Source: DSNY01 sp040752195 (GTDB lineage Bacteria > Pseudomonadota > Gammaproteobacteria > Burkholderiales > Burkholderiaceae_F). From it: a stretch of DNA of 64,000 nt. The position numbers were made by a program, and so were the translations under genes. Location of the stretch: positions 122,647 to 186,646 of the forward strand of contig JBFMFC010000001.1 of the NCBI GenBank assembly GCA_040752195.1, in the 5' to 3' direction. Below are positions 1-7,451 of the stretch, one piece after another (the first letter of the stretch is position 1; every line of letters begins with the position of its first letter). The notes below the pieces were generated by a model. It saw only the letters and a program-made list of their open reading frames with translations, was not told the origin of the DNA and did no database searches.

Positions 1-314
1 GATCGGCGCCGCAGCCAGTCGATCAACTCCTCGCGATCGGGAGCGTCCAGAATTTCCTGCAGCGTGTCGTCGCGGTGCTGCGGACGGATGCCCGCGTCGA
101 CCGCGAGCAGGTGCAGGTCATGATTGCCGAGCAGCGCGATCGCACGATCGCCGAGCGCGCGCACGAAGCGCAGCGCCTCGAGCGACTGCGGCCCGCGATT
201 GACGAGATCGCCGACGAACAGCAGCCGGGTACCGGCCTCGATCTGTGCCAGCAGTTGCCGCAGGCTGGCGGCACAGCCCTGCAGATCGCCGATCGCGACG
301 AGTTCGCGGTTCAC
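1..314 (-). CDS. apaH: ApaH, symmetrical Ap4A hydrolase (3'-truncated by window edge)
   Basis: N-terminal 104 codons of a metallophosphatase that would hydrolyse diadenosine tetraphosphate to two ADP in the cytosol. Metal-binding motifs are visible in order: GDLQG near the start, GDLVNRGP, and GNHDLHLL. The spacing and the block ending EELIDWLRR match ApaH of proteobacteria. Several betaproteobacterial ApaH proteins have GDLQG where E. coli has GDVHG. I chose the GTG at 314 because a GAGG lies about 8 nt upstream and the motif follows at the usual distance; no ATG is available in frame. The rest of the gene lies outside the window. Confidence 0.88.
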   Translation of the reverse strand, partial: MNRELVAIGDLQGCAASLRQLLAQIEAGTRLLFVGDLVNRGPQSLEALRFVRALGDRAIALLGNHDLHLLAVDAGIRPQHRDDTLQEILDAPDREELIDWLRRR

Positions 315-500
315 GCTGCGCGCCTCATGCCGACGGCTGCCCGAGAGGCGCCCGTCACGGGCCCGCCGCGGGGGCCGCGGCGCGCGCCGGTGGCGCTGCT
401 CCTTCGTCGCGTGCACGGCCGGCCCATGCCCGCTCGCCGTCCACCATCGGAGGGGCCGGGTGCGTCCCGCGTGCGTCGAGTTGCCGTCGCCAGGGCCGCA

Positions 501-995
501 TCAACGCTGCCCGCGAAGCTTGCGCAGCAGCGCGGTGGTCGAGCGCTCGAATTCGAACGGAATCGCCACGGTCTTTGCGCCCCAGGTGCGCGCCAGTTGC
601 GCCTCGGGGATCTGCGCCATGTCGTAGTCGCCGCCCTTGACGTACACGTCCGGGCGCACGATCTCGAGCACGGGCAGCGGCACCGGCTCGTCGAAGATCG
701 TCACCAGCGTCACGCTCTCCAGCGCGGCCAGCACCGCGGCGCGGTCGGCTTCGCCGTTGATCGGCCGGTCGTCGCCCTTGCCGAGCTGCCTGACCGAGGC
801 ATCCGAATTGACCGCGACGACCAGGCTCGCGCCGAGCGCACGCGCACGCGCCAGGTACGTCACGTGGCCGCGATGCAGAAGATCGAACACGCCGTTCGTC
901 AGCACGATCGGTCGCGCGAGCTGCGCAGCGCGCGCCGCCAGATCCGCGCGCGCGACGATCTTCGCTTCGAACGGCGGCGGCACGCGCTCAGGCAC
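501..995 (-). CDS. rfaE2: D-glycero-beta-D-manno-heptose 1-phosphate adenylyltransferase (HldE C-terminal half as a separate gene)
   Basis: A 164-residue cytidylyltransferase-fold protein that should join AMP to heptose 1-phosphate, giving ADP-heptose for the LPS inner core. The nucleotide-binding signature is visible as TNGVFDLLHRGHVTYL, and the family block YVKGGDY follows. In E. coli this domain is fused to the kinase as HldE; here the kinase is separate at 3321-4265. The open frame runs further upstream into gmhB, so I chose the GTG at 995, which overlaps the end of gmhB by 8 bp and has GAGG 6 nt upstream. A second GTG at 983 is possible. The overlap implies co-translation with gmhB. Confidence 0.9.
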   Translation of the reverse strand: MPERVPPPFEAKIVARADLAARAAQLARPIVLTNGVFDLLHRGHVTYLARARALGASLVVAVNSDASVRQLGKGDDRPINGEADRAAVLAALESVTLVTIFDEPVPLPVLEIVRPDVYVKGGDYDMAQIPEAQLARTWGAKTVAIPFEFERSTTALLRKLRGQR

Positions 996-1578
996 GCGCG
1001 GCCTCGTCGAGCAGGTCCGCCAGCAGCGGGCTTCGCACCGCGTCGGCCAGCGAACGGAAGCGCGCGGTCGCCAAGCCGCCGTCCTCTTCATCGTCGGGGT
1101 CGAGCCGGCCGTCGGTGCCGAGCAGAACGCGATGCGGCACGCCCGCCGCGTGCGCGGCCTCGAGATCCGAGCGCCTGTCGCCGAACAGCACCGAGCGTGC
1201 GAGATCGAGCCCCAGCTCGTGCGCGGCCGCCAGCAGCATGCCCGGCGCCGGCTTGCGGCACGTGCAGTTCACGCGATACTGGCCTTGTCCCTCGGTCGGA
1301 TGGTGCGGGCAGAAGTACACGCCTGCCAGCGGCGCGCCCGCCTCGGCAAAGCGCTCGCGCATCCAGCGCGTCAGCCGCTGAAAGTCGTCCACGCTGTACA
1401 GCCCGCGCGCGATCCCGGATTGATTGGTGATCACCACCAGCGCGAATCCCCTGTCCGCAAGCACGCGTGCCGCCTCGAGCGTGCCGGGCACGAAGTGAAA
1501 GTCCTCCTGCCGCACGACATACCCGAGATCGACGTTGATCACGCCGTCCCGGTCGAGGAATGCAGCGCGACGCTTCAT
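988..1578 (-). CDS. gmhB: D-glycero-beta-D-manno-heptose-1,7-bisphosphate 7-phosphatase
   Basis: A 196-residue HAD phosphatase that removes the 7-phosphate between the kinase and adenylyltransferase steps of ADP-heptose synthesis. The HAD nucleophile motif FLDRDGVIN (Asp9 and Asp11) is present, and the GmhB zinc loop is visible as C90-P-H-H with C105 and C107 just before RKPAPGM. The start codon lies directly after a dispersed repeat (1579-1605) that also holds the hldD stop. No purine-rich ribosome site is seen within 20 nt, so translation probably depends on coupling to hldD. Confidence 0.93.
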   Translation of the reverse strand: MKRRAAFLDRDGVINVDLGYVVRQEDFHFVPGTLEAARVLADRGFALVVITNQSGIARGLYSVDDFQRLTRWMRERFAEAGAPLAGVYFCPHHPTEGQGQYRVNCTCRKPAPGMLLAAAHELGLDLARSVLFGDRRSDLEAAHAAGVPHRVLLGTDGRLDPDDEEDGGLATARFRSLADAVRSPLLADLLDEAARA

Positions 1579-1605
1579 GAAAAATCGGGGTCAGACACCA
1601 TTTTT
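1579..1605. repeat. Dispersed GGGGTCAGACACC repeat, half-unit A, at the hldD/gmhB junction
   Basis: Reads GAAAAATC-GGGGTCAGACACC-ATTTTT on the plus strand. The same 13-mer core occurs at 4251-4263 (on the + strand), and as inverted pairs at 50169-50210 and 55654-55695. Only one arm is present here. On the minus strand the repeat's own TGA (1593-1591) ends hldD, and gmhB starts 12 nt further on. The form resembles one arm of a REP or BIME-type hairpin repeat; this is an inference, and no RAYT transposase gene lies in the window. Confidence 0.85.
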
Positions 1606-2583
1606 GAGCAGCCACCGCATGTAGGCGGCGGTGCCGTGCTCGACCGAGCGCATCGGCGCCGTGAAGCCCGTCGCGCGCAGCCGCGCGATGTCGGCCTGCG
1701 TGTACGCCTGGTACTTGCCGCGCAGCGCCTCCGGAAACGGGACGTACTCGATGCTGCCCTGCGCGACCGCCTGCGCGAGCGTAAGCGGCGCCTCGCCGTT
1801 CGCCTCGCGCATCGTGTTGACCACCGCGAGCGCCACGTCGTTGAAGCTCTGCGCACGGCCGGTGCCGACGTTGTAGATGCCCGAGACCGGCTTGTCGGCG
1901 AAGTGCAGGTTGACCGCGATCACGTCGTCGACGTGGATGAAGTCGCGCCGCTGCTCGCCGTTGGCGTAGCCGTGGCTGCCCTCGAAGAGCTTCACCTTGC
2001 CTTCGGCGCGGTACTGGTTGAAATGATGAAACGCCACCGACGCCATGCGCCCCTTGTGCGATTCGCGCGGGCCGTAGACGTTGAAGTAGCGCAGCCCGAC
2101 GACCGGCGCCGCGAACGCGTGCATGCGCCGGCGCACGATCTGATCGAACAGGAACTTCGAGTAGCCGTACACGTTCAGCGGCTTCTCGTACGCGCGATCC
2201 TCCTTGAACACGGGGCCGAGCCCGTACACCGATCCGCTCGACGCGTAGATGAACGGCACGCGCAGCGCCTGGCACCAGTCGAGCAGCGCCAGCGAGTAGC
2301 GGTAGTTGTTCTCCAGCATGTAGCGGCCGTCGGACTCCATCGTGTCCGAGCACGCGCCCTGGTGGAAGACGAGGTCGGGTTTGGGAGCCGCGCGCCGGCG
2401 CACCAGTTCGATGAACTCGGCCTTGTCCAGGTAGTCGGCGATCTCGCAGTCCGCCAGGTTGCGGAACTTCTCGGATCGCGTCAGGTTGTCGACGGCGACG
2501 ATGTCGGTCTCTCCGCGCTCGTTCAGCGCCTTGACGTTGTTGGCGCCGATGAAACCCGCGGCGCCGGTGACGATGATCTTCAT
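1591..2583 (-). CDS. hldD: ADP-L-glycero-D-manno-heptose 6-epimerase
   Basis: A 330-residue extended short-chain dehydrogenase/reductase that epimerises ADP-D,D-heptose to ADP-L,D-heptose, the last step of the pathway. It has the NADP-binding GAAGFIG near the N-terminus, a Ser-rich ASSGSVYG strand and the catalytic Tyr139-x-x-x-Lys143 in NVYGYSKF. The ATG at 2583 is preceded by GAGGAAAAG at good spacing, which excludes the 32 codons of open frame upstream. The final codons (KNGV) and the stop lie inside repeat A, so the natural C-terminus appears to have been replaced or trimmed. Confidence 0.95.
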   Translation of the reverse strand: MKIIVTGAAGFIGANNVKALNERGETDIVAVDNLTRSEKFRNLADCEIADYLDKAEFIELVRRRAAPKPDLVFHQGACSDTMESDGRYMLENNYRYSLALLDWCQALRVPFIYASSGSVYGLGPVFKEDRAYEKPLNVYGYSKFLFDQIVRRRMHAFAAPVVGLRYFNVYGPRESHKGRMASVAFHHFNQYRAEGKVKLFEGSHGYANGEQRRDFIHVDDVIAVNLHFADKPVSGIYNVGTGRAQSFNDVALAVVNTMREANGEAPLTLAQAVAQGSIEYVPFPEALRGKYQAYTQADIARLRATGFTAPMRSVEHGTAAYMRWLLKNGV

Positions 2584-2605
2584 GAGGCTCTTTTCCTCGA
2601 CCGCA

Positions 2606-3031
2606 CTACAGCGGGCTGCGCCAGCGCAGGCCGCCAAAACGGCTGAAGTCGCGGTCGGTCGTGATCCACTCGCACCCACCCTCGATCGCGAGCGCAGCGA
2701 AGTAGGCGTCCGGCACGAGATTGCCCTTGACCTTCGCCTCGGTGCAAAGTCGACGAAAGATCGACCAGTGCCGCTCTCCCGGCTCGATCAGCATGGCGTT
2801 CGGCTGATCGCGAACCTGCTCGGCGAATTCAAGCGCCTGCGCGAGCGTGCTCGGCTTGGCAAACACCTTCGGGTGCGTCACCACGCGGATGAATCCGCTT
2901 AGCACGAGCTCCGAGACCGCGTAACGCTCTTCACCGTTGATCGTGGCCTCCAGCCAGCGCCGGCACTGCACATGATGCTCGGTGTCCTCGCGGTGCGCGT
3001 AGACGAGCACATCGACGTCCGGCAGGACCAC
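2606..3031 (-). CDS. vapC: VapC-type PIN-domain toxin
   Basis: A 141-residue PIN-domain protein, presumably an Mg-dependent ribonuclease toxin. Candidate acidic metal ligands are D5 (or D7), E41, D108 in VPDAYFAALA, and D126/D128 in TTDRDF, spaced as in VapC. The start is a GTG that directly follows the antitoxin stop (TGA then GTG, no gap), so translation is coupled. The pair sits between rfaE1 and hldD, genes that are normally adjacent or in one operon, so it looks like an insertion into the heptose cluster. The RNA target cannot be told from sequence. Confidence 0.86.
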   Translation of the reverse strand: MVLPDVDVLVYAHREDTEHHVQCRRWLEATINGEERYAVSELVLSGFIRVVTHPKVFAKPSTLAQALEFAEQVRDQPNAMLIEPGERHWSIFRRLCTEAKVKGNLVPDAYFAALAIEGGCEWITTDRDFSRFGGLRWRSPL

Positions 3032-3268
3032 TCACGACTCCATCGTGTCGAGCAGGGACGCGGAGTCGTCGAGATCGACGCCCGGGCGCACGCCCGACCC
3101 TTTGACCGTCCTGAGCTTGACCGGCGTGCGCCTGCTTGCGCGCGTTCGCCGTTGCAGCGACTCGCGCAACGCCTCCTCGAGCACCGAGGTCAGCGTTCGC
3201 CCGGTTTCGGCCGCGCGCTTCTTCGCCTGCGCGAGTAGGTGTTGATCCAGTCTTACCGTCGTTCTCAT
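3032..3268 (-). CDS. vapB: VapB-type ribbon-helix-helix antitoxin
   Basis: A 78-residue protein whose first 45 residues fit a ribbon-helix-helix DNA-binding domain: a short strand TTVRLD, then helices through LAQAKKRAAETGRTLTSVLEEALRESL (residues about 10-38). The C-terminal part is less ordered and acidic (DLDDSASLL), as expected for the region that blocks the toxin. It precedes the toxin gene without a gap. Such antitoxins usually bind their own promoter; the 52 bp between it and rfaE1 would have to hold that site, but I see no clear operator. Confidence 0.82.
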   Translation of the reverse strand: MRTTVRLDQHLLAQAKKRAAETGRTLTSVLEEALRESLQRRTRASRRTPVKLRTVKGSGVRPGVDLDDSASLLDTMES

Positions 3269-3320
3269 GCGTCAGAGCATGCCGACCGTGCATCAATATG
3301 TCAAACACGGGCAGTGGCCG

Positions 3321-4265
3321 TCACGCACCGAACAGCTCGTCGTAACTGACCGTCGCCGTCCCCAGCTTGCCGACGACGATGCCGCCGGCGCGGTTGGCGG
3401 CCGCTACGGCCTGCCGCAGCATCGCGCCGGCCGCGAGCATCACGCCCAGCGTGGCGATCACCGTGTCGCCCGCGCCGGAGACGTCGAACACCTCGCGCGC
3501 CTGCGCCGGCACCGACCACGCGCCGTCGTCGGTGAACAGCGTCATGCCTTCCTCGCTGCGGGTGAGCAGCAGCGCCTGCAAGTCCAGTTCGCGGCGCAGC
3601 GTCTGCGCGCGCGCCTCGAGATCGGCTTCGCTCCGCCAGCGGCCCACCACCTCGCGCAGTTCGGCGCGGTTGGGTGTGACGACCGTCGCGCCGGCGTAGC
3701 GCGAGTAGTCGTCGCCTTTCGGGTCGACGAGGATCGGCTTGCCGGCCGCGCGCGCCAACTCGATCATGCGCCCGATGTGCGTGAGTCCGCCCTTGCCGTA
3801 GTCCGACAGGATCACGAGGTCGTGCTCCGGCAGCAGCGCTTCGTATTCGCTCAGCTTGGCGAGCAGCACCTCGCCGTCGGGCTGCGTCTCGAAGTCGGCG
3901 CGCAGCATCTGCTGGCGACGGCCGATCACGCGCAGCTTCACCGTCGTCGCCATCTGGCCGTCGGTGTGCGCATGCGGCGTGATGCCCGAGGCATCGAGCA
4001 GCCGCACCAGCGCGCGGCCCGCTTCGTCGTCGCCGACCACCGTCAGCAGCCCCGCTTGTGCGCCGAGCGCCACCACGTTGCGCGCCACGTTGGCCGCACC
4101 GCCCAACCGCTCCTCGATCCGCTGGATGCGAACCACCGGCACCGGCGCCTCCGGCGAAATGCGCTCGACCTCGCCGAACCAGTAGCGATCGAGCATCACG
4201 TCGCCGACGACCAGCACGCGCTTGCCGCCGATCGCCTCCCTCGAAAAAACGGGGTCAGACACCAT
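3321..4265 (-). CDS. rfaE1: D-glycero-beta-D-manno-heptose-7-phosphate kinase (HldE N-terminal half), repeat-derived N-terminus
   Basis: A 314-residue PfkB-family sugar kinase that should phosphorylate heptose 7-phosphate at C1. Characteristic blocks are VVGDVMLDRYW, RISPEAPVPVV, GGAANVARN and the catalytic anion-hole motif DVSGAGDT near the C-terminus. The only usable ATG (4265) lies inside dispersed repeat B, so the first residues MVSDPVFS are encoded by the repeat and the family's own N-terminus has been replaced. The start is 2 nt after the stop of a 57-codon ORF, so coupling is likely. The conserved kinase core is intact. Confidence 0.93.
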   Translation of the reverse strand: MVSDPVFSREAIGGKRVLVVGDVMLDRYWFGEVERISPEAPVPVVRIQRIEERLGGAANVARNVVALGAQAGLLTVVGDDEAGRALVRLLDASGITPHAHTDGQMATTVKLRVIGRRQQMLRADFETQPDGEVLLAKLSEYEALLPEHDLVILSDYGKGGLTHIGRMIELARAAGKPILVDPKGDDYSRYAGATVVTPNRAELREVVGRWRSEADLEARAQTLRRELDLQALLLTRSEEGMTLFTDDGAWSVPAQAREVFDVSGAGDTVIATLGVMLAAGAMLRQAVAAANRAGGIVVGKLGTATVSYDELFGA

Positions 4266-4267
4266 TC
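4244..4267. repeat. Dispersed GGGGTCAGACACC repeat, half-unit B, carrying the rfaE1 start codon
   Basis: Reads AAAAAAC-GGGGTCAGACACC-ATTC on the plus strand and shares the 13-mer core with repeat A. On the minus strand it reads ATG-GTG-TCT-GAC-CCC, which is used as the start of rfaE1. Only one arm is present. Confidence 0.85.
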
Positions 4268-4441
4268 TCAGACGACGACCTTTCGCGCGACTTCGAGCAC
4301 CGCGCGCGCCTCGTCGATTGCGGCCTGCCCCACGGCCGGACCATATTCGCGGGTCGGGATGAAGTCGACATCGCCATAGAACGCCGGGGCGGGATCCTCG
4401 CGCAGGCGCTCGCTCAGGTGCTCGTCGACGGCACTCAGCAT
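4268..4441 (-). CDS. Small hypothetical protein (57 aa) upstream of rfaE1
   Basis: An ORF with sensible composition (acidic and hydrophobic, ending EARAVLEVARKVVV, a likely amphipathic helix), beginning MLSAVDEHLSERL. It stops 2 nt before the rfaE1 ATG. No ribosome site precedes its ATG, but TACAAT lies 7 nt upstream on the coding strand (4454-4449), so the message could be leaderless or nearly so. I do not recognise the family. It could equally be the remnant of a longer gene cut by repeat B, since its stop is directly beside the repeat. Confidence 0.42.
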   Translation of the reverse strand: MLSAVDEHLSERLREDPAPAFYGDVDFIPTREYGPAVGQAAIDEARAVLEVARKVVV

Positions 4442-4529
4442 CGCGGGGATTGTACGGGGGCGGCGTGGCACCCGGCGGCTGCGCGCACCAACCATAATGG
4501 GCGCGCGAGTCGTCGTTCTATCGAAAGCC

Positions 4530-5108
4530 ATGTCCCGCGCCCATGCATTGCAGCCGCTGACCGAGGACGAGTACCTGCGCCTGGAGGAAAGCGCCTCGGT
4601 CAAGCACGAGTTCATCGGCGGCCGCATCCATGCCGTGGCCGGCGCGAGCGAACGGCACAACCGCATCGCGCTGAACATCGCTTTTCACCTGCGCGCCGCC
4701 ACCCGCGGCCGCAGCGGCCGCGCCTTCATGGCCGACATGAAACTGCGGCTCGACGAAGGCCCGACGTTCTACTACCCGGACGCGATGCTGGTGTGCGATG
4801 AGACCGACGATCATCCGATCTACAAGCGCGCGCCGTGCTTCATCGCCGAGGTGCTGTCGCCGGCCACCGCCGCGATCGATCAGCGCGAGAAGTGGGCCGC
4901 GTATCGCAAGCTGCCGAGCCTGCGCTACTACCTGATCGCCGATTCCGAGCGGGCCGGCGCGCGCGTGTTCTTTCGCGACGCGCAGGACACGTGGTACGAG
5001 CAGGAGCTGGCGCCCGAAGACCGGCTCGAAATCGCCTGCGACGGCGCACGCATCGCGCTGACGCTGGAAGACATCTACGAGGACACCGGGTTGCTCGCGC
5101 CGTTGTGA
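4530..5108 (+). CDS. Uma2-family (DUF820) restriction-endonuclease-like protein
   Basis: A 192-residue protein of the Uma2/DUF820 family, which has a PD-(D/E)XK nuclease-like fold and unknown biological role. Family hallmarks are LTEDEYLRLEE near the start, HEFIGGRIHAVAG, the acidic YYPDAMLVCDE, FIAEVLSP and the REKWAAYRKLPSLRYYLI block. I chose the ATG at 4530 (GAAAG upstream) rather than 4497. It is transcribed against its neighbours and separates gmhA from rfaE1, which fits insertion of a mobile accessory gene. Such genes are multicopy in many genomes. Confidence 0.85.
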   Translation: MSRAHALQPLTEDEYLRLEESASVKHEFIGGRIHAVAGASERHNRIALNIAFHLRAATRGRSGRAFMADMKLRLDEGPTFYYPDAMLVCDETDDHPIYKRAPCFIAEVLSPATAAIDQREKWAAYRKLPSLRYYLIADSERAGARVFFRDAQDTWYEQELAPEDRLEIACDGARIALTLEDIYEDTGLLAPL

Positions 5109-5186
5109 GGCGGCGCAGCCGGAGCGCTGCGGATGCGCGGCGAGCGACCTGCGTTCGATCGAGCGCCGCCAAATCACGGCTGGCGC

Positions 5187-5774
5187 CTAATCCCAGCCGC
5201 CGACCCCCAGCTCCTTCTCGATCAGCGCGCACAGCACGTGGCCGAGAAAAATGTGCGCCTCCTGGATGCGCGCGGTCTCCTCGGCCGGCACGACGATCGG
5301 CAGGTCCACCAAGGGTGCCAGCTTGCCGCCGTCGCGGCCGAGAAAGCCCACCGTGTAGATGCCGAGCGGCTTGGCGGCCTCCACCGCGCGGATCACGTTC
5401 GGCGAGTTGCCGGACGTGGAGATCGCGACCAGCACGTCGCCCGCGCGGCCCAGCCCCTCGACCTGCCGCGCGAACACCTCGTCGAAGCCGAAGTCGTTGC
5501 CGATGCAGGTCAGCGCCGAAGAGTCCGTCGTCAATGCGAGCGCGGCCAGCGCGCGACGGTCGCGCACGAGCCGGCCCACCAGTTCAGCCGCCAGATGCTG
5601 CGCGTCGGCCGCGGAGCCGCCGTTGCCGCAGAAAAGGATCTTGCTGCCGTTGCGAACGGCCTTGGCCCCCGCCTCGGCGGCGGCGATCAGGCGCGGCTGC
5701 AAGGCGGCGAGCGATGCGAATGCGCGCGCGTGCGACGCGAGCGCGGTTTCGAACAAGGTGGCGGCAGGGCTCAT
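5187..5774 (-). CDS. gmhA: Phosphoheptose isomerase
   Basis: A 195-residue SIS-domain protein that converts sedoheptulose 7-phosphate to D-glycero-D-manno-heptose 7-phosphate, the first step of heptose synthesis. Diagnostic pieces are FCGNGGSAADAQHLAAELVGR near residue 50 and the phosphate-binding STSGNSPNV. The start at 5774 (MSPAATLF) gives the usual family length; the open frame upstream is not protein-like. With rfaE1, gmhB, rfaE2 and hldD, all five activities for ADP-L,D-heptose are in this window. Confidence 0.94.
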   Translation of the reverse strand: MSPAATLFETALASHARAFASLAALQPRLIAAAEAGAKAVRNGSKILFCGNGGSAADAQHLAAELVGRLVRDRRALAALALTTDSSALTCIGNDFGFDEVFARQVEGLGRAGDVLVAISTSGNSPNVIRAVEAAKPLGIYTVGFLGRDGGKLAPLVDLPIVVPAEETARIQEAHIFLGHVLCALIEKELGVGGWD

Positions 5775-5869
5775 GGACGCGATGCGTACGGAGGGAGAGG
5801 CCGCGCAATCGTACAAGGATCCTCGGCACCACCGGTCCGTCCCCGGGGGGCACATAGGATGGCAAATCG

Positions 5870-5899
5870 GCGACGCGGCTCCGTGCAGCCGCGCGTCGC
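5870..5899. terminator. GC-rich hairpin between the 6064-7125 gene and gmhA
   Basis: GCGACGCGGCT pairs with AGCCGC-(GC)-GTCGC across a 6-nt loop, leaving a 2-nt bulge. It lies downstream of the minus-strand transferase gene and upstream of gmhA. There is no U-tract, so it is at best a weak intrinsic terminator or an attenuating structure. Confidence 0.3.
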
Positions 5900-6063
5900 G
5901 GTGCCAACGCGATCCGTGGCCGTGGGACGTCTATGTGAACGCCCATGCGACCGCCGTCTCTCGCCGCGCCGAACGAACGCGCGCTTGAATCGCACGCTTC
6001 GCGTCGTTCCACGCGTGCACAGACATCGGGCGGCCGATCGCGCTGGCTGTCTGCCTGCGGCGA

Positions 6064-7125
6064 TCATGCCCCGCGCGCGCTGCGGCGGCGCGCGATGCGC
6101 ATGAATCGCGCCGGGAACAGAAAGACCGCGAGATACGACGCGCCGAGCAGAAGGAAGGCCGCGAAGAGGACGTGCTCGGGCAGCCCGATCGCCCAGCCGA
6201 TCGTCCCCGCCGCGCCCAGCAGCGCGTTGATCGCCAGCAGAATCGCGAGCGTCTGGCCCACCGTGTAACCGCGCCGCAGCAGCAGGTGATGGATGTGCGC
6301 GCGGTCGGGCGCGGCCGGGTCACGCCGACGGATCAGCCGCCGCACCGTAACCGTGAACAGATCGAACAGCACGATGCCGACCACCCACAGCATGACGACC
6401 GGCGGGACCGCCGCGCCGGGGCGCTGCGTCAGCTCGATCGAGAACCACGCGATGACGAACCCGAGCACGAGACTGCCCGTGTCGCCCATGAACGTGCGGC
6501 GGCGTCCGTGCCACGGGTGCGGCGCGTTGAACAGCAGAAAGCCGATCACCGCGCCGAGCAGCACGACCAGCAGCTTCAGCGCGTTGACATCGACCAGCCA
6601 CCACGCGAAGCCCGCGAAATACGCCAGCATCACCGCCACCAGTCCGCCGGCCAGCCCGTCAAGACCGTCGAACATGTTGATGCCGTTGATCACCGCGACC
6701 GTGGCGAAAACCGTCAGCGGAATCGCCCAGTTGTTCAGTTCCAGCGGCCCGCGCGCGAACAGATTGCCGAGCGAGGTCAGGAAGTGGTTGCCCCACGAGG
6801 TCATCAACACCGCGGCGACGACCTGCACCCCCAGCTTGGTGCGCGGCGAGACCTCGCCCAGATCGTCGAGCACGCCGATCGCCGCCAGCACGGCCATCGA
6901 GACGAACAGCACGTGGTAGCCGGCCAGCGCGTGAAACGACGTGGCGAGCGCAACGAAGAACCCGATCGTCATCGCGATGCCGCCGGTCAGCGGAACGACA
7001 TCGCCGTGGCGCTTGCGGCCGCCCGGATGATCGATCAGGCCAAAGCGTTCGGCGGGCCGGCGCAGCCAGACGATCAGCAGCGCGGTGAGGAAACAGGCGA
7101 TAGTGGCCTGTACGAAGAAGGTCAC
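6064..7125 (-). CDS. WecA/MraY-family polyprenyl-phosphate sugar-1-phosphate transferase (copy 1)
   Basis: A 353-residue integral membrane protein with about ten hydrophobic segments. It should start a glycan by moving a HexNAc-1-phosphate from its UDP form to undecaprenyl phosphate at the inner membrane. Family motifs are DHPGGRKRH, the Mg-binding GVLDDLGEVSP, the catalytic INMFDGLDGLAGG, and the C-terminal HIHH loop. The start is a GTG at 7125; no strong ribosome site precedes it. WecA (GlcNAc-1-P) is the nearest known function, but the sugar cannot be read from sequence. Two more members lie at 7452-8576 and 31041-32072. Confidence 0.88.
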   Translation of the reverse strand: MTFFVQATIACFLTALLIVWLRRPAERFGLIDHPGGRKRHGDVVPLTGGIAMTIGFFVALATSFHALAGYHVLFVSMAVLAAIGVLDDLGEVSPRTKLGVQVVAAVLMTSWGNHFLTSLGNLFARGPLELNNWAIPLTVFATVAVINGINMFDGLDGLAGGLVAVMLAYFAGFAWWLVDVNALKLLVVLLGAVIGFLLFNAPHPWHGRRRTFMGDTGSLVLGFVIAWFSIELTQRPGAAVPPVVMLWVVGIVLFDLFTVTVRRLIRRRDPAAPDRAHIHHLLLRRGYTVGQTLAILLAINALLGAAGTIGWAIGLPEHVLFAAFLLLGASYLAVFLFPARFMRIARRRSARGA

Positions 7126-7451
7126 TGGGGTGCGACGAGGTTTAGCTGGCAGCGACTATGCCCACCGCCAAACCGCAGGCCGCCCGCCCATTCCGCCAGC
7201 GACCGCGCTTCGCCGGTTGATCACGGCCGGGATGTGCAGCGACAACCGGCGCAAGCCGGTGACAGGCTGGTTCAGGCATTGAACCTGTTGGCAATCCGCT
7301 GAATGAGTGACAATCGTTTCTTAGCATTATGCGCTGAGCAGGACGCAATCGCGCTCAGCCTCGGCTGGGAAGCAGCATCGGGCACACTCTCGACACGTCC
7401 ACGCCGCGCGACCTGCAAACGACCAGGCCCTTCGGAACTTGCGCGGACCGT
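7126..7451. other. Intergenic stretch between two sugar-phosphate transferase genes
   Basis: About 325 bp with no convincing coding frame. It holds two small hairpins: ACCGGC-GCAA-GCCGGT (7245-7260), a 6-bp stem with a GNRA-type loop, and GGTTCA-GGCAT-TGAACC (7269-7285). Neither is followed by a T-run. They lie downstream of the 7452-8576 gene and upstream of the 6064-7125 gene, so they may separate the two transcripts. Confidence 0.35.

Noticed and set aside
637..2646. A 669-codon open frame on the plus strand over rfaE2, gmhB and hldD
   Set aside because: Antisense shadow of three clear minus-strand genes; high Arg/Ala/Val content and no motif.
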